The translations under genes were made by a program, and so were the position numbers. A model generated the notes under the pieces. It searched no databases. It was not told where the DNA came from and worked only from the letters and a program-made list of their open reading frames with translations. A stretch of 64,000 nt of DNA from Stomorhina lunata (taxonomy: Eukaryota > Arthropoda > Insecta > Diptera > Rhiniidae), in NCBI GenBank assembly GCA_933228675.1, contig OW121741.1:80899304-80963303 (forward strand), given 5' to 3'. Numbering within the stretch: the first letter of the stretch is position 1; each line of letters starts with the position of its first letter. Shown piece by piece: positions 32,305-46,710 of the stretch.

Positions 32305-35300
32305 AAAGACATGGACTAAGATATAGACTAAGATATAGATTAAGACATAGACTAAGACATAGACTATGACATAGACTAAGACATATACTTAAAAATAGAC
32401 TAAGATATAAACTAAGACATAGACTAAGACATAGACTAAGACATAGACTAAGACATAGACTAAGACATGGACTAAGACATAGACTAAGACAGACTAAGAC
32501 ATAGACTAAGATATTGACTAAGCCATAGACTAAGACATAGACTAAGACATAGACTAAGACATAGACTACGACATAGACAAAGACATAGACTAAGACATAG
32601 ACTAAGACATAGACTAAGACATAGACTAAGACATAGACTTAGGCATAGACTAAGACATAGACTAAGACTTAGACTAAGACATAGACTAAGACATAGACTA
32701 AGACAAAGACTAAGACATAGACTAAGACATAGACTAAGACATAGACTAAGACATAGAATAAGACATAGACTAAGACATAGACTAAGACATAGACTAAGAC
32801 ATAGACTAAGACATAGACTAAGACATAGACTAAGACATAGACTAAGACCTAGACTAAGACATAGACTAAGACATAGACTAAGACATAGACTAAGACATAG
32901 ACTAAGACATAGACTAAGACATAGACTAAGACATAGACTAAGACATAGACTAAGACATAGACTAAGACATAGACTAAGACATAGACTAAGACATAGACTA
33001 AGACATAGACTATGACATAGACTAAGACATAGACTAAGACATAGACTAAGACATAGACTAAGACATAGACTAAGACATAGACTAAGACATAGACTAAGAC
33101 ATAGACTAAGACATAGACTAAGACATAGACTAAGACATAGACTAAGACATAGACTAAGACATAGACTAAGACATAGACTAAGACATAGACTAAGACATAG
33201 ACTAAGACATAGACTAAGACATAGACTAAGACATAGACTAAGACATAGACTAAGACATAGACTAAGACATAGACTAAGACATAGACTAAGACATAGACTA
33301 AGACATAGACTAAGACATAGACTAAGACATAGACTAAGACATAGACTAAGACATAGACTAAGACATAGACTAAGACATAGACTAAGACACAGACTAAGAC
33401 ATAGACTAAGACATAGACTAAGACATAGACTAAGACATAGACTAAGACATAGACTAAGAAATAGACTAAGACATAGACTAAGACATAGACTAAGACATAG
33501 ACTAAGACATAGACTAAGACATAGACTAAGACATAGACTAAGACATCGACTAAGACATAGACTAAGACATAGATTAAGACATAGACTAAGACATAGACTA
33601 AGACATAGACTAAGACATAGAATAAGACATAGACTAAGACATAGACTAAGACATAGACTAAGACATAGACTAAGACATAGACTAAGACATAGACTAAGAC
33701 ATAGACTAAGACATAGACTAAGACATAGACTAAGACATAGACTAAGACATAGACTAAGACATAGACTAAGACATAGACTAAGACATAGACTAAGACATAG
33801 ACTAAGACATAGACTAAGTCATAGACTAAGACATAGACTAAGACATAGACTAAGGCATAGACTAAGACATAGACTAAGACATAGACTAAGACATAGACTA
33901 AGACATAGACTAAGACATAGACTAAGACATAGACTAAGACATAGACTAAGACATAGACATAGACTAAGACATAGACTAAGACATAGACTAAGACATAGAC
34001 TAAGACATAGACTAAGACATAGACTAAGACATAGACTAAGACATAGACTAAGACATAGACTAAGACATAGACTAAGACATAGACTAAGACATAGACTAAG
34101 ACATAGACTAAGACATAGACTAAGATATAGACTAAGACATAGACTAAGACATAGACTAAGACATAGACTAAGACATAGACTAAGACATAGACTAAGACAT
34201 AGACTAAGACATAGACTAAGACATAGACTAAGACATAGACTAAGACATAGACTAAGACATAGACTAAGACATAGACTAAGACATAGACTAAGACATAGAC
34301 TAAGACATAGACTAAGACATAGACTAAGACATAGACTAAGACATAGACTAAGACATAGACTAAGACATAGACTAAGACATAGACTAAGACATAGACTAAG
34401 ACATAGACTAAGACATAGACTAAGACATAGACTAAGACATAGACTAAGACATAGACTAAGACATAGACTAAGACATAGAATAAGACATAGACTAAGACAT
34501 AGACTAAGACATAGACTAAGACATAGACTAAGACATAGACTAAGACATAGACTAAGACATAGACTAAGACATAGACTAAGACATAGACTAAGACATAGAC
34601 TAAGACATAGACTAAGACATAGACTAAGTCATAGACTAAGACATAGACTAAGACATAGACTAAGACATAGACTAAGACATAGACAAAGACATAGACTAAG
34701 ACATAGACTAAGACATAGACTAAGACATAGACTAAGACATCGACTAAGACATAGACTAAGACATAGATTAAGACATAGACTAAGACATAGACTAAGACAT
34801 AGACTAAGACATAGAATAAGACATAGACTAAGACATAGACTAAGACATAGACTAAGACATAGACTAAGACATAGACTAAGACATAGACTAAGACATAGAC
34901 TAAGACATAGACTAAGACATAGACTAAGACATAGACTAAGACATAGACTAAGACATAGACTAAGACATAGACTAAGACATAGACTAAGACATAGACTAAG
35001 ACATAGACTAAGACATAGACTAAGGCATAGACTAAGACATAGACTAAGACATAGACTAAGACATAGACTAAGACATAGACTAAGACATAGACTAAGACAT
35101 AGACTAAGACATAGACTAAGACATAGACTAAGACATAGACTAAGACATAGACTAAGACATAGACTAAGACATAGACTAAGACATAGACTAAGACATAGAC
35201 TAAGACATAGACTAAGACATAGACTAAGACATAGACTTAGACATAGACTAAGACGTATACTAAGACATTGACTAAGACATAGACTAAGACATAGACTAAG

Positions 35301-38278
35301 ACATAGACTAAAACATAGACTAAGACATAGACTAAGACATAGACTAAGACATAGACTAAGACATAGACTAAGACATAGACTTAGACTAATACTTAGACTA
35401 AGACATAGACTAAGACATAGACTAAGACATAGACTAAGACATAGACTAAGACATAGACTAAGACATAGACTAAGACATAGACTAAGACATAGACTAAGAC
35501 ATAGACTAAGACATAGACTAAGACATAGACTAAGACATAGACTAAGACATAGACTAAGACATAGACTAAGACATAGACTAAGACATAGACTAAGATATAG
35601 ACTAAGACATAGACTAAGATATAGACTAAGACATAGACAAAGACATAGGCTAAGACATAGGCTAAGACATAGACTTAGACATAGACTAAGACATAGACTA
35701 AGATATAGACTAAGACATAGACAAAGACATAGGCTAAGACATAGACTAAGACATAGAATTAGACATAGACTAAGACATAGACTAAGATATAGACTAAGAC
35801 ATAGACAAAGACATAGGCTAAGACATAGACTAAGACATAGACTAAGACATAGACTAAGACATAGACTAAGACATAGACTAAGACATAGACTAAGACATAG
35901 ACTAAGACATAGACAAAGACATAGGCTAAGACATAGACTAAGACATAGACTAAGACATAGACTAAGATATAGACTAAGACATAGACAAAGACATAGACAA
36001 AGACATAGGCTAAGACATAGACTAAGACATAGGCTAAGACATAGACTAAGACATAGACTAAGACATAGACTAAGACATAGACTAAGACATAAACTAATAC
36101 ATAGACTAAGACATAGACTAAGACATATACTAAGACATAGACTAAGACATAGACTAAGACATAGACTAAGATATAGACTAAAACATAGACAAAGACATAG
36201 GCTAAGACATAGACTAAGACATAGACTAAGACATAGACTAAGATATAGACTAAGACATAGACAAAGACATAGACAAAGGCATAGGCTAAGACATAGACTA
36301 AGACATAGACTAAGACTTAGACTAAGACTTAGACTAAGACATAGACATAGACTAAGACATAGACTAAGACATAGACTAAGACATAGACTAAGACATAGAC
36401 TAAGACATAGACTAAGACATAGACTAAGACATAGACTAAGACATAGACTAAGACATAGACTTAGACATAGACTTAGACTAATACTTAGACTAAGACATAG
36501 ACTAAGACATAGACTAAGACATAGACTAAGACATAGACTAAGACATAGACTAAGACATAGACTAAGACATAGACTAAGACATAGACTAAGACATAGACTA
36601 AGACATAGACTAAGACATAGACTAAGACATAGACTAAGACATAGACTAAGACATAGACTAAGACATAGACTAAGACATAGACTAAGACATAGACTAAGAC
36701 ATAGACTAAGACATAGACTAAGATATAGACTAAGACATAGACTAAGATATAGACTAAGACATAGACAAAGACATAGGCTAAGACATAGACTAAGACATAG
36801 ACTTAGACATAGACTAAGACATAGACTAAGATATAGACTAAGACATAGACAAAGACATAGGCTAAGACATAGACTAAGACATAGACTTAGACATAGACTA
36901 AGACATAGACTAAGATATAGACTAAGACATAGACAAAGACATAGGCTAAGACATAGACTAAGACATAGACTAAGACATAGACTAAGACATAGACTAAGAT
37001 ATAGACTAAGACATAAACAAAGACATAGGCTAAGACATAGACTAAGACATGGACTAAGACATAGACTAAGACATAGACTAAGATATAGACTAAGACATAG
37101 ACTAAGACATAGACTAAGACATAGACTAAGACATAGACAAAGACATAGGCTAAGACATAAACTAAGACATAGACTAAGACATAGACTAAGACATAGACTA
37201 AGACATAGACTAAGATATAGACTAAGACATAGACAAAGACATAGACAAAGACATAGGCTAAGACATAGACTAAGACATAGGCTAAGACATAGACTAAGAC
37301 ATAGACTAAGACATAGACTAAGACATAGACTAAGACATAAACTAATACATAGACTAAGACATAGACTAAGACATATACTAAGACATAGACTAAGACATAG
37401 ACTAAGACATAGACTAAGATATAGACTAAAACATAGACAAAGACATAGGCTAAGACATAGACTAAGACATAGACTAAGACATAGACTAAGATATAGACTA
37501 AGACATAGACAAAGACATAGACAAAGGCATAGGCTAAGACATAGACTAAGACATAGACTAAGACTTAGACTAAGACTTAGGCTAAGACATAGACATAGAC
37601 TAAGACATAGACTAAGACATAGACTAAGACATAGACTAAGACATAGACTAAGACATAGACTAAGACATAGACTAAGACATAGACTAAGACATAGACTAAG
37701 ACATAGACTAAGACATAGACTAAGACATAGACTAAGACATAGACTAAGACATAGACTAAGACATAGACTAAGACATAGACTAAGACATAGACTAAGACAT
37801 AGACTAAGACATAGACTAAGACATAGACTAAGACATAGACTAAGACATAGACTAAGACATAGACTAAGACATAGACATAGACTAAGACATAGACTAAGAC
37901 ATAGACTAAGACATAGACTAAGACATGGACTAAGACATAGACTAAGACATAGACTAAGACATAGACTAAGACATAGACTAAGACATAGACTAAGACATAG
38001 ACTAAGACATAGACTAAGACATAGACTAAGACATAGACTAAGACATAGACTAAGACATAGACTAAGACATAGACTAAGACATAGACAAAGACTTAGACTA
38101 AGACATAGATTCAGACATCGACTAAGACATTGGCTTAGACATAAACTAAGATATAGACTTCGTCATAGACTAAGACATAGACCACGTCATAGACTAAGAC
38201 ATAGACTACGTCATAGAATTAGACATGGACTACGCCATAGACTAAGACATAGACTAAAACATAGACTAAGATATCGAG
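32305..38278 (-). repeat. 12-bp satellite array 2 (reverse orientation, GACTAAGACATA)
   Basis: About 490 copies cover about 6.0 kb and form the largest array. Variant units recur at long fixed offsets. The markers acatcgac, agattaag and agaataag at 33,547, 33,574 and 33,620 recur 1,194 bp later. The marker ttagactaatacttag at 35,381 recurs 1,092 bp later. The marker acaaaggc at 36,273 recurs 1,248 bp later. Six-base phase slips occur, for example near 33,955. The edges are degenerate. Confidence 0.98.
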
Positions 38279-38339
38279 TATTAAAATTTATATATGGATA
38301 TAGAAAACTCCCTAAGGTCTTGCTGTGAATGTTTGTTTT

Positions 38340-38476
38340 TTATACCCTTCACCAATAGGTGAAAGGGTATTATAAGTTTGTGATTCCGTTTGTAATTTTT
38401 TTATTAGTGATCGTAGACCCCATAAAAATTATACCGATCGACTCAGAATCGGGAGGAGAATCGATTAAGCGATGTC

Positions 38477-38508
<32 letters not shown>

Positions 38509-40978
38509 CGTCTGTCTGTCTGTCTGTTGAAATCAAGTTTCTGAAGCCCCTGGAGGATGGACTTACATAAATTATATATCAGATTTTAGGAAATTCTCCC
38601 GCAATGAACGCTATTAAATTTCATTAAAATCGGTTTATAAACACCGAAAATATCGAAAAAATACCAAAAATTAGACGAAAATTTTAAAATTTTTGATTGA
38701 AACACACTTTTAAATAACAAGAGAAAAAAGATACTCCTGGTGTACATGTGATAATATGTTATATATCAGATTGTAGGAAATATTTTCCCAAAGCACTCTG
38801 TAAAATTTTATCAAAATCGGTCCATAAACAACTGAGATATTGCCAAAACACTAAATTTTATGTATCGCAAATTGCCCAAAGTACGCATTAGGGAATGTTT
38901 GTTGAAAAAATGAAATGCAGAAATAGGAAAAAACCATCCTCCTTTAGCACGGACATACGTACATTTTATATCAGATTTTAGGAAATTCCCCCACCAAGCA
39001 CGTTATTAAATTTTATCAAAAGCGGTCCATAAACAATTGAGATATCGCAATAACACTACATTTGATGTACAGCAAATTGCCCAAAGTACGTGTCTAAGAA
39101 ATTTTGTTTACATTTTGTAAGTATTGTTTCAGCGATATCTCAGGTGTTTATGGACCGATTGTGATGAAATTTGACATCGTTCTTTATGGGAGGATTTTCT
39201 AAAATCTGATATATATACTCCACAAATCTGATTATGAATACCATTCAAATTGTACCGATCAACTCTGAATCGGCACAAGAATCGATTTCGCGACCTCCGT
39301 CCGTCTGTCCGTCCGTCTGTTTGTTTGCCCGTCCGTCCGTCTGTTTGTTTGTCCGTCCGTCTACATGTCCGTCCGTCTACCTGTCTGTCCTTTTTTCTGT
39401 TGTAGTCAAGTTTTTGGAGCTCCTGTTTTGTCGATATCTCAGATGTTTATTTTGATGAAGTTTAATAGTGTCCTTCGCAGGGGATTATCTAAATCCTGAT
39501 GCATTCTGTAATTTGTGGTAGATATAATTTAGCGTTTAAGCGATGGTGTTTTGAACGACAATGAAATGAAATTCAGGGTGGGACAATTCAGGAGCTCCAC
39601 AAATCTGGTTTTATTTAGCAGACAGGCACACTGCATTTATCTTAATTTTGTGTCTGACTTTTGAACATTATGATAACATTTGAGAATGTATTATATATCA
39701 AATTATAGGTAATCTTCCTAGGAAGTACAAAAATGCAGCTGATTACATGATATCCATTCAAAACCTACATATGTATGTAAGTATCTCACATATCAACAAA
39801 AATTTAAATTTTTTAATTGCAATTGGGAGAAATCCGTTCACGTTTGATAATTGATTCCGTATAACTTCGCCTAAGGCAATCTCTTAGTAGCTAATAAGTG
39901 ACAAATTATAATAGATACGATGATGACATTTAGTATAAAGACGTTGTACAATATTGATATTCAGGACAATAGCGCCTAAAATAAACTTTCTAGAGGTACA
40001 ACATTTGACAAAAGTATTTCTGATCTCTTGAAAAGTTCGATATTGAAAATGGGCGAGCTCTATTCACATTTAGTGAAATCTCCCACATAAACCAGACCGG
40101 GAATCGATTTAATGCTGATAAATTAAATCATAATAAAATTGCACAAAGAACTAGAGCAAAACTTTCCAAACATCCATCGGACAGATCGAAAGAACTAAAC
40201 ATCCCAAATATTATTGATGAAGTGTTCATTTTAATTAATTAACTAACTTCAAATTAATAAGTAAACTTTTCCGACAAAGCTGATAACCATCCATTCAAAA
40301 GCTATATATTTCACGTATGTATCTAAAACTAAGAGTGTATACCCTATAATTTGAAGGCTTGTATACATTGACAATCATTGTTAAAGCTTTGACCTAAATC
40401 AGTCCGCTAACTTCAGAGTTTTACATAACTAATCAAGAACTTTTACTAGTTGGATAATTCGTACGAATTAAAGTGCACAACCCTCACTGGGCACAGCGTT
40501 TTTGGGTTGCATGTCAGAATACTTAAACTTCATCAAATCGATGTGCTATTGCAAATGTAAGGGCATCTACATTTTGAAGCATCTTTTCTGCATGGTTTAT
40601 CTGGTCTATCGAACTTTATTAAATGTTCGTAAAATATGTGTCTATTTTATTTCGAAGCTACTGGCTGGCTTAAATATGCATTCTCTACTTGTAGTCTAGT
40701 AATCATTATCTTTCACAAAGGGACCACTTTAGAACCCAAGTGAAGCTTCCCTAGACATCAGCCACCTGCCCAACCTAACCTTTGGGTGCATAACTATTCT
40801 AGATGAGGACGCCACCGAAAAGGTTTTCGTTTTCCGACTCTTAACTTTGAAGACTCTTTGCATATAATACTAGTATAACCAAATATTGCTACGAATTACA
40901 TTAAGTACTTTTGGAACACCATTGGTGAAGGGTATCCAAGATTCGGCAAAGCCGAATATACCACTCTTACTTGTTTTA
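38340..40978 (+). mobile_element. DINE-1/Helentron-like composite dispersed element
   Basis: It starts tatacccttcacc-aata-ggtgaaagggta (a stem-loop) and continues with gattccgtttgtaatttttt and a GTCTGTCC simple-sequence run (about 38,477-38,526). It ends with a hairpin ATTCGGC-AAA-GCCGAATATA and actcttacttgtttt. The block aattataccgatcgactcag plus its GTCCGTCTG run is repeated at about 39,247-39,390, so the element is composite or internally duplicated. The ends match repeats at 61,925 and 63,690 in the other orientation. It is non-coding. Confidence 0.6.
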
Positions 40979-41880
40979 TTTTCTGTAACATATTTTCTGA
41001 TGACATAAATAAATAACCATAATTTATTTTAACAATTTCTATATTTATGAAATTCATAAATATTAATGGAAAATATTGGAAAATAAAATATGTCATGTCC
41101 TTGCAACACACATACTCATATGGCTACGACTTTCATAAGTAGTATTAGGTTAGATTAAATGTGTTATATAATGCTATTTTGGCTGCTCCTTACACCCATT
41201 TCCTTTGATCAATGTTAGTTTATGCTAGATTTTTTTTGTAAAGAAAACAATGTAGCAAAAGTGTTTAGAACTAACAATATTTTTTAAAAAATTATAGCCT
41301 GAAGTGTCACTTTATACCAGCATCTGAAGTAGCACTACTATAAATCGATTATTTGCAGTCTTTGTGTCATAAAACAAAAAGTTAGTTTTTTCTTTTCCAA
41401 ACACTACAAAATTAATATGAGCTTAAATAACAAAATTTTGAGTTATATCAGCTCTGCTGCAAATGATTTAAACTTTAGTTTCCTTTACATAAACTAAGAA
41501 GTTTGCGGGGACATTTCAATTCCTTTTTTTTTCTTATTTTCCTTCAGAGAAATAAATTTCTTGTATGTTGGCATAAAATTTTCTTTCCAAGTCATAAAAA
41601 ATAACAGACAAGGACAATTGATTTTTAAGTTCAGTTGAAAGAGTTTAAAATATAAAAGTAAACTTTACGAGTTCATGAATAAAAGATGAATGAACTGCAA
41701 TGATGGCGTTAAATTTAAGCTTATAATTGAATTTTATGGAAATTTTGTGAATATTTACAATATTTGGCGAAAATTTAAAAATAAATGTAAAAACAGTTAA
41801 AAACAAAACAGAAGACGATGCTGACAATGATACTAATACTAACAAATAGTCTTTGGCTAAGACTAAGGACAGGCTACGTC
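40979..41880. other. AT-rich DNA, nothing recognised
   Basis: No gene or repeat is supported; the DNA runs directly into the next 12-bp array. Confidence 0.45.
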
Positions 41881-41881
41881 T

Positions 41882-43880
41882 TTGTGTCTATTTCTAAGTC
41901 TATGTCTTAGTCTATATCTTAGTCAATGTCTATGTCTTAGTCTATGTCTTAGTCTATGTCTTAGTCTACATCTTAGTATATGTCTTAGCCCATGTATTAG
42001 TCTATGTCTTTGTCTATATCTTAGTCTTTGTCTTAGTCTATGTCTTAGTCTATGTCTTAGTCTATGTTTTAGTCTATGTCTTAGTCTATGTCTTAGTCTA
42101 TGTCTTAGTCTATGTCTTAGTCTATGTCTTAGTCTATGTCTTAGTCTTTGTCTTAGTCTATGTCTTAGTCTATGTCTTAGTCTATGTTTTAGTCTATGTC
42201 TTAGTCTATGTCTTAGTCTATGTCTTAGTCTATGTCTTAGTCTATGTCTTAGTCTATGTCTTAGTCTATGTCTTAGTCTATGTCTTAGTCAATGTCTTAG
42301 TCTACATCTTAGTATATGTCTTAGTATATGTCTTAGCCCATGTATTAGTCTATGTCTTTGTCTTTATCTTAGTCTTTGTCTTAGTCTATGTCTTAGTCTA
42401 TGTCTTAGTCTATGTTTTAGTCTATGTCTTAGTCTATGTCTTAGTCTATGTCTTAGTCTATGTCTTAGTCTATGTCTTAGTCTATGTCTTAGTCTATGTC
42501 TTAGTCTATGTCTTAGTCTATGTTTTAGTCTATGTCTTAGTCTATGTCTTAGTCTATGTCTTAGTCTATGTCTTAGTCTATGTCTTAGTCTATGTCTTAG
42601 TCTATGTCTTAGTCTATGTCTTAGTCTATGTCTTAGTACATGTCTTAGTCTATGTCTTAGTCTATGTCTTAGTCTATGTCTTAGTCTATGTCTTAGTCTA
42701 TGTCTTAGTCTATGTCTTAGTCTATGTCTTAGTCTATGTCTTAGTCTATATCTTAGTCTATATCTTAGTCTATGTCTTAGTCTATGTCTTAGTCTATGTC
42801 TTAGTCTATGTCTTAGTCTATGTCTTAGTCTACGTCTTAGTCTATGTCTTAGTCTATGTCTTAGTATATGTCTTAGTCTATATCTTAGTCTATGTCTTAG
42901 TCTGTGTCTTAGTCTGTGTCTTAGTCTATGTCTTAGTCTATGTCTAAGTCTATGTCTTAGTCTGTGTCTTAGTCTATGTCTTAGTCTATGTCTTAGTCTA
43001 TGTCTTAGTCTATGTCTTAGTCTATGTCTTAGTCTATGTCTTAGTCTATGTCTTAGTCTATGTCTTAGTCTATGTCTTAGTCTATGTCTTAGTCTATGTC
43101 TTAGTCTATGTCTTAGTCTATGTCTTAGTCTATGTCTTAGTCTATGTCTTAGTCTATGTCTTAGTCTATGTCTTAGTCTATGTCTTAGTCTATGTCTTAG
43201 TCTATGTCTTAGTCTATGTCTTAGTCTATGTCTTAGTCTATGTCTTAGTCTATGTCTTAGTCTATGTCTTAGTCTATGTCTAAGTCTATGTCTTAGTCTA
43301 TGTCTTAGTCTATGTCTTAGTCTATGTCTTAGTCTATGTCTTAGTCTATGTCTTAGTCTATGTCTTAGTCTATGTCTTAGTCTATGTCTTAGTCTATGTC
43401 TTAGTCTATGTCTTAGTCTATGTCTTAGTCTATGTCTTAGTCTATGTCTTAGTCTATGTCTTAGTCTATGTCTTAGTCTATGTCTTAGTCTATGTCTTAG
43501 TCTATGTCTTAGTCTATGTCTTAGTCTATGTCTTAGTCTATGTCTTAGTCTATGTCTTAGTCTATGTCTTAGTCTATGTCTTAGTCTATGTCTTAGTCTA
43601 TGTCTTAGTCTATGTCTTAGTCTATGTCTTAGTCTATGTCTTAGGGTATGTCTTAGTCTATGTCTTAGTCTATGTCTTAGTCTATGTCTTAGTCTATGTC
43701 TTAGTCTATGTCTTAGTCTATGTCTTAGTCTATGTCTTAGTCTATGTCTTAGTCTATGTCTTTGTCTATGTCTTAGTCTATGTCTTAGTCTATGTCTTAG
43801 TCTATGTGTAAGTCTATGTGTTAGTCTATGTCTTAGTCTATGTCTTAGTCTATGTCTTAGTCTATGTCTTAGCACTTAGA
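41882..43880 (+). repeat. 12-bp satellite array 3 (unit TATGTCTTAGTC)
   Basis: About 165 copies lie in the same orientation as array 1 and opposite to array 2. A marker block (tctacatcttagtata, then cccatgtattag) at 41,965 recurs 336 bp (28 units) later at 42,301. Because 12 is divisible by 3, two strands stay open for 503-665 codons; these frames are not genes. Confidence 0.98.
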
Positions 43881-45070
43881 CTTATGATCTTCGACTACTT
43901 ATAAAAATAAAACGAAAATTTTTTTGTACTTCTTTAAAATTCGGAGTAGAAAAGGGTAAAAATATATAAACTATTCTTATTTTTTGAACCAACAAGTTTT
44001 TTTTTGTATTTTGAACCGGTTTTTTTGAGAAGATTTTGAACTGAATTACCTAAGGATAGTAGTTTTCATGCTTCACTTGGTACCAAAGCAATAAAAATGT
44101 ACCACAATTCTTTTTTGAGTTTCATGCAAATCTTCTTTGTTTGCAATTCTAATTTCATCATAATCAAAGATTTCAAAGAAAGGACTTAAGTCTCCCGTTG
44201 TAGGCCCACACAAACAAACGTAACTTAATGAGTGTCTGTCTATTCTGTATAATTTTTATCACATTTTCTAAAGGAAATTGTTTGTAAGAAATTTATGAAA
44301 TTAACTTTTCTTGTTTTTCCTTTTGATTCTGGCTCAATTTCATTCCATTTTAGTTCTTGATTATTGTTGCTTTTGCCAGCTTAATTTCATAAATGTTTTT
44401 GTTTTGTAATATTTTCTCTAGTTTTTTTCTTGGTTTTATAAAATTTTAATTAAATTTCCATTTGATTGTTTCTTTCTTTTTATTCTTTAGTTGGTAGAGA
44501 ATTTTATAATTACCCAACAGTTATCGAAGGGAATTGGCAGACTCCAAATGTAGAAAAGTGACTTCTTACATGGATTAGATTGCTATAAGATGAACATAGT
44601 AGACCCTTATTATAAAGTTTCTAGTCAACTCTTATAGACCACAATATTCTTAGAGTCCGCCTTGGAATATCTACTTTAATAGTCTCCACTTGACAGTGTG
44701 GACTACAGGGTTTGTTTTAGCTTGATATGTCTGTGTTTATAAATCTGTCTAGAGCTTTGGGGAATTCTTATAATTTTCATACTAAATTTTGTTTCTTAAC
44801 ATATTCAATTTTGTGTAAACTTTTATGTGATTTTATGATTTTCCTTTTATTTTGAGATTTCGATGCTCAAGTAGGAAACTTTAATTATCCTAAGTTTTTT
44901 TTTTAACTTCTTGGGTAACAAGAAACAAATTTAGAAATTTTTGGAAAAAAATTATGTTGGGGTTATTGCTTTATGATTGATGGAACCAATTAGAAATATG
45001 AAGCAATTCAAAAAAAAAAGTTAATTTAAGAAAATACTAGTTTACTCTGTAATAGCGGACAGCGAGGAAT
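43881..45070. other. AT-rich DNA, nothing recognised
   Basis: There are homopolymer T runs and no coding or RNA signal. Confidence 0.45.
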
Positions 45071-45079
45071 TGTAAAAAT

Positions 45080-46710
45080 AAATAAATTGCCTTTCTATCA
45101 TCAACTTTTCTAAAGAAATGTCTTTCTATCATCAACTTTTCTTAAGAAATGGGTTTCTATCATCAACTTTTCAAAAGAAAAGTCTTTCTATCGTCAGCGT
45201 TTCCAAAGAAATGTCTTCCTATCATCAACTTTCTAAAGAAATGTCTTATTATCGTCAACTTTCGTAAAGAAATGTCTTCGTATCATCAACTTTAAAAAAA
45301 AAGTCTTCATATCGTCAACTTTTCTATAGAAATGTCTTCCTATCATTAGTTTTTCTAAAGAAATGTCTTCCTATCGTCAGAATTCTAAAGAAATGTCTTC
45401 CTATCATACAATTTTTTAAAGAAATGTCTTTCTATCATCAACTTTTCTAAAGAAATGTTTACCTATCGTATAGAAAAGTCTTCTTATCGTCAACTTTTCA
45501 ATAATAAAGTTTTCCTATCGTCAACTTTTCTATAGAAATGTCTTCCTATCGTCAACTTTTCTATAGAAATGTCTTCCTATCGTCAACTTTTCTATAGAAA
45601 TGTCTTCCTATCGTCAACTTTTCTATAGAAATGTCTTCCTATCGTCAACTTTTCTATAGAAATGTCTTCCAATCGTCAACTTTCCTATAGAACTGTCTTC
45701 TTATCGTCAACTTTTCTATAGAAATGTCTTCCTATCGTCAACTTTTCTATAGAAATGTCTTCCTATCGTCAATTTTTCTATATAAATGTCTTCCTATCGT
45801 CAACTTTTCTATAGAAATATCTTCCTATCGTCAACTTTTCTATAGAAATGTCTTCCTATCGTCAACTTTTCTATAGAAAAGTCTTCCTATCGTCAACTTT
45901 TCTATAGAAAAGTCTTCCTATCGTCAACTTTTCTATAGAAAAGTCTTCCTATCGTCAACTTTTCTATAGAAATGTCTTCCTATCGTCAACTTTTCTATAG
46001 AAATGTCTTCCAATCGTCAACTTTTCTATAGAACTGTCTTCTTATCGTCAACTTTTCTATAGAAATGTCTTCCTATCGTCAACTTTTCTATAGAAATGTC
46101 TTCCTATCGTCAATTTTTCTATATAAATGTCTTCCTATCGTCAACTTTTCTATAGAAATATCTTCCTATCGTCAATTTTTCTATAGAAATGTCTTCCTAT
46201 CGTCAACTTTTCTATAGAAATGTCTTCCTATCGTCAACTTTTCTATAGAAAAGTCTTCCTATCGTCAACTTTTCTATAGAAAAGTCTTCCTATCGTCAAC
46301 TTTTCTATAGAAAAGTCTTCCTATCGTCAACTTTTCTATAGAAAAGTCTTCCTATCGTCAACTTTTCTATAGAAAAGTCTTCCTATCGTCAACTTTTCTA
46401 TAGAAAAGTCTTCCTATCGTCAACTTTTCTATAGAAAAGTCTTCCTATCGTCAACTTTTCTATAGAAAAGTCTTCCTATCGTCAACTTTTCTATAGAAAA
46501 GTCTTCCTATCGTCAACTTTTCTATAGAAATGTCTTCCTATCGTCAACTTTTCTATAGAAATGTCTTCCAATCGTCAACTTTTCTATAGAAATGTCTTCC
46601 TATCGTCAACTTTTCTATAGAAATGTCTTCCTATCGTCAACTTTTCTATGGAAATGTCTTCCTTCTATAGAAAAGTCTTCATATCGAAAACTTTTCTATA
46701 ATAATGTCTT
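45080..46710 (+). repeat. 31-bp minisatellite, CTATAGAAA/CGTCAAC type
   Basis: About 52 copies of a 31-bp unit reading TCTTCCTATCGTCAAC then TTTTCTATAGAAATG. The dyad TTTTCTATAGAAAA lies in each unit. Early copies (45,080-45,480) are more diverged. A run of variants (caatcg, gaactg, tataaatg, aaatatc) at 45,670-45,830 recurs exactly 341 bp (11 units) later from 46,011, showing a multi-unit duplication. Confidence 0.97.

Noticed and set aside
41882..43880. Very long open frames on both strands (665 and 503 codons) with CLSL or RHRL repeats
   Set aside because: They follow from a 12-bp satellite whose period is a multiple of three. The plus frame starts at a TTG and the translation is pure repeat; no gene features are present.
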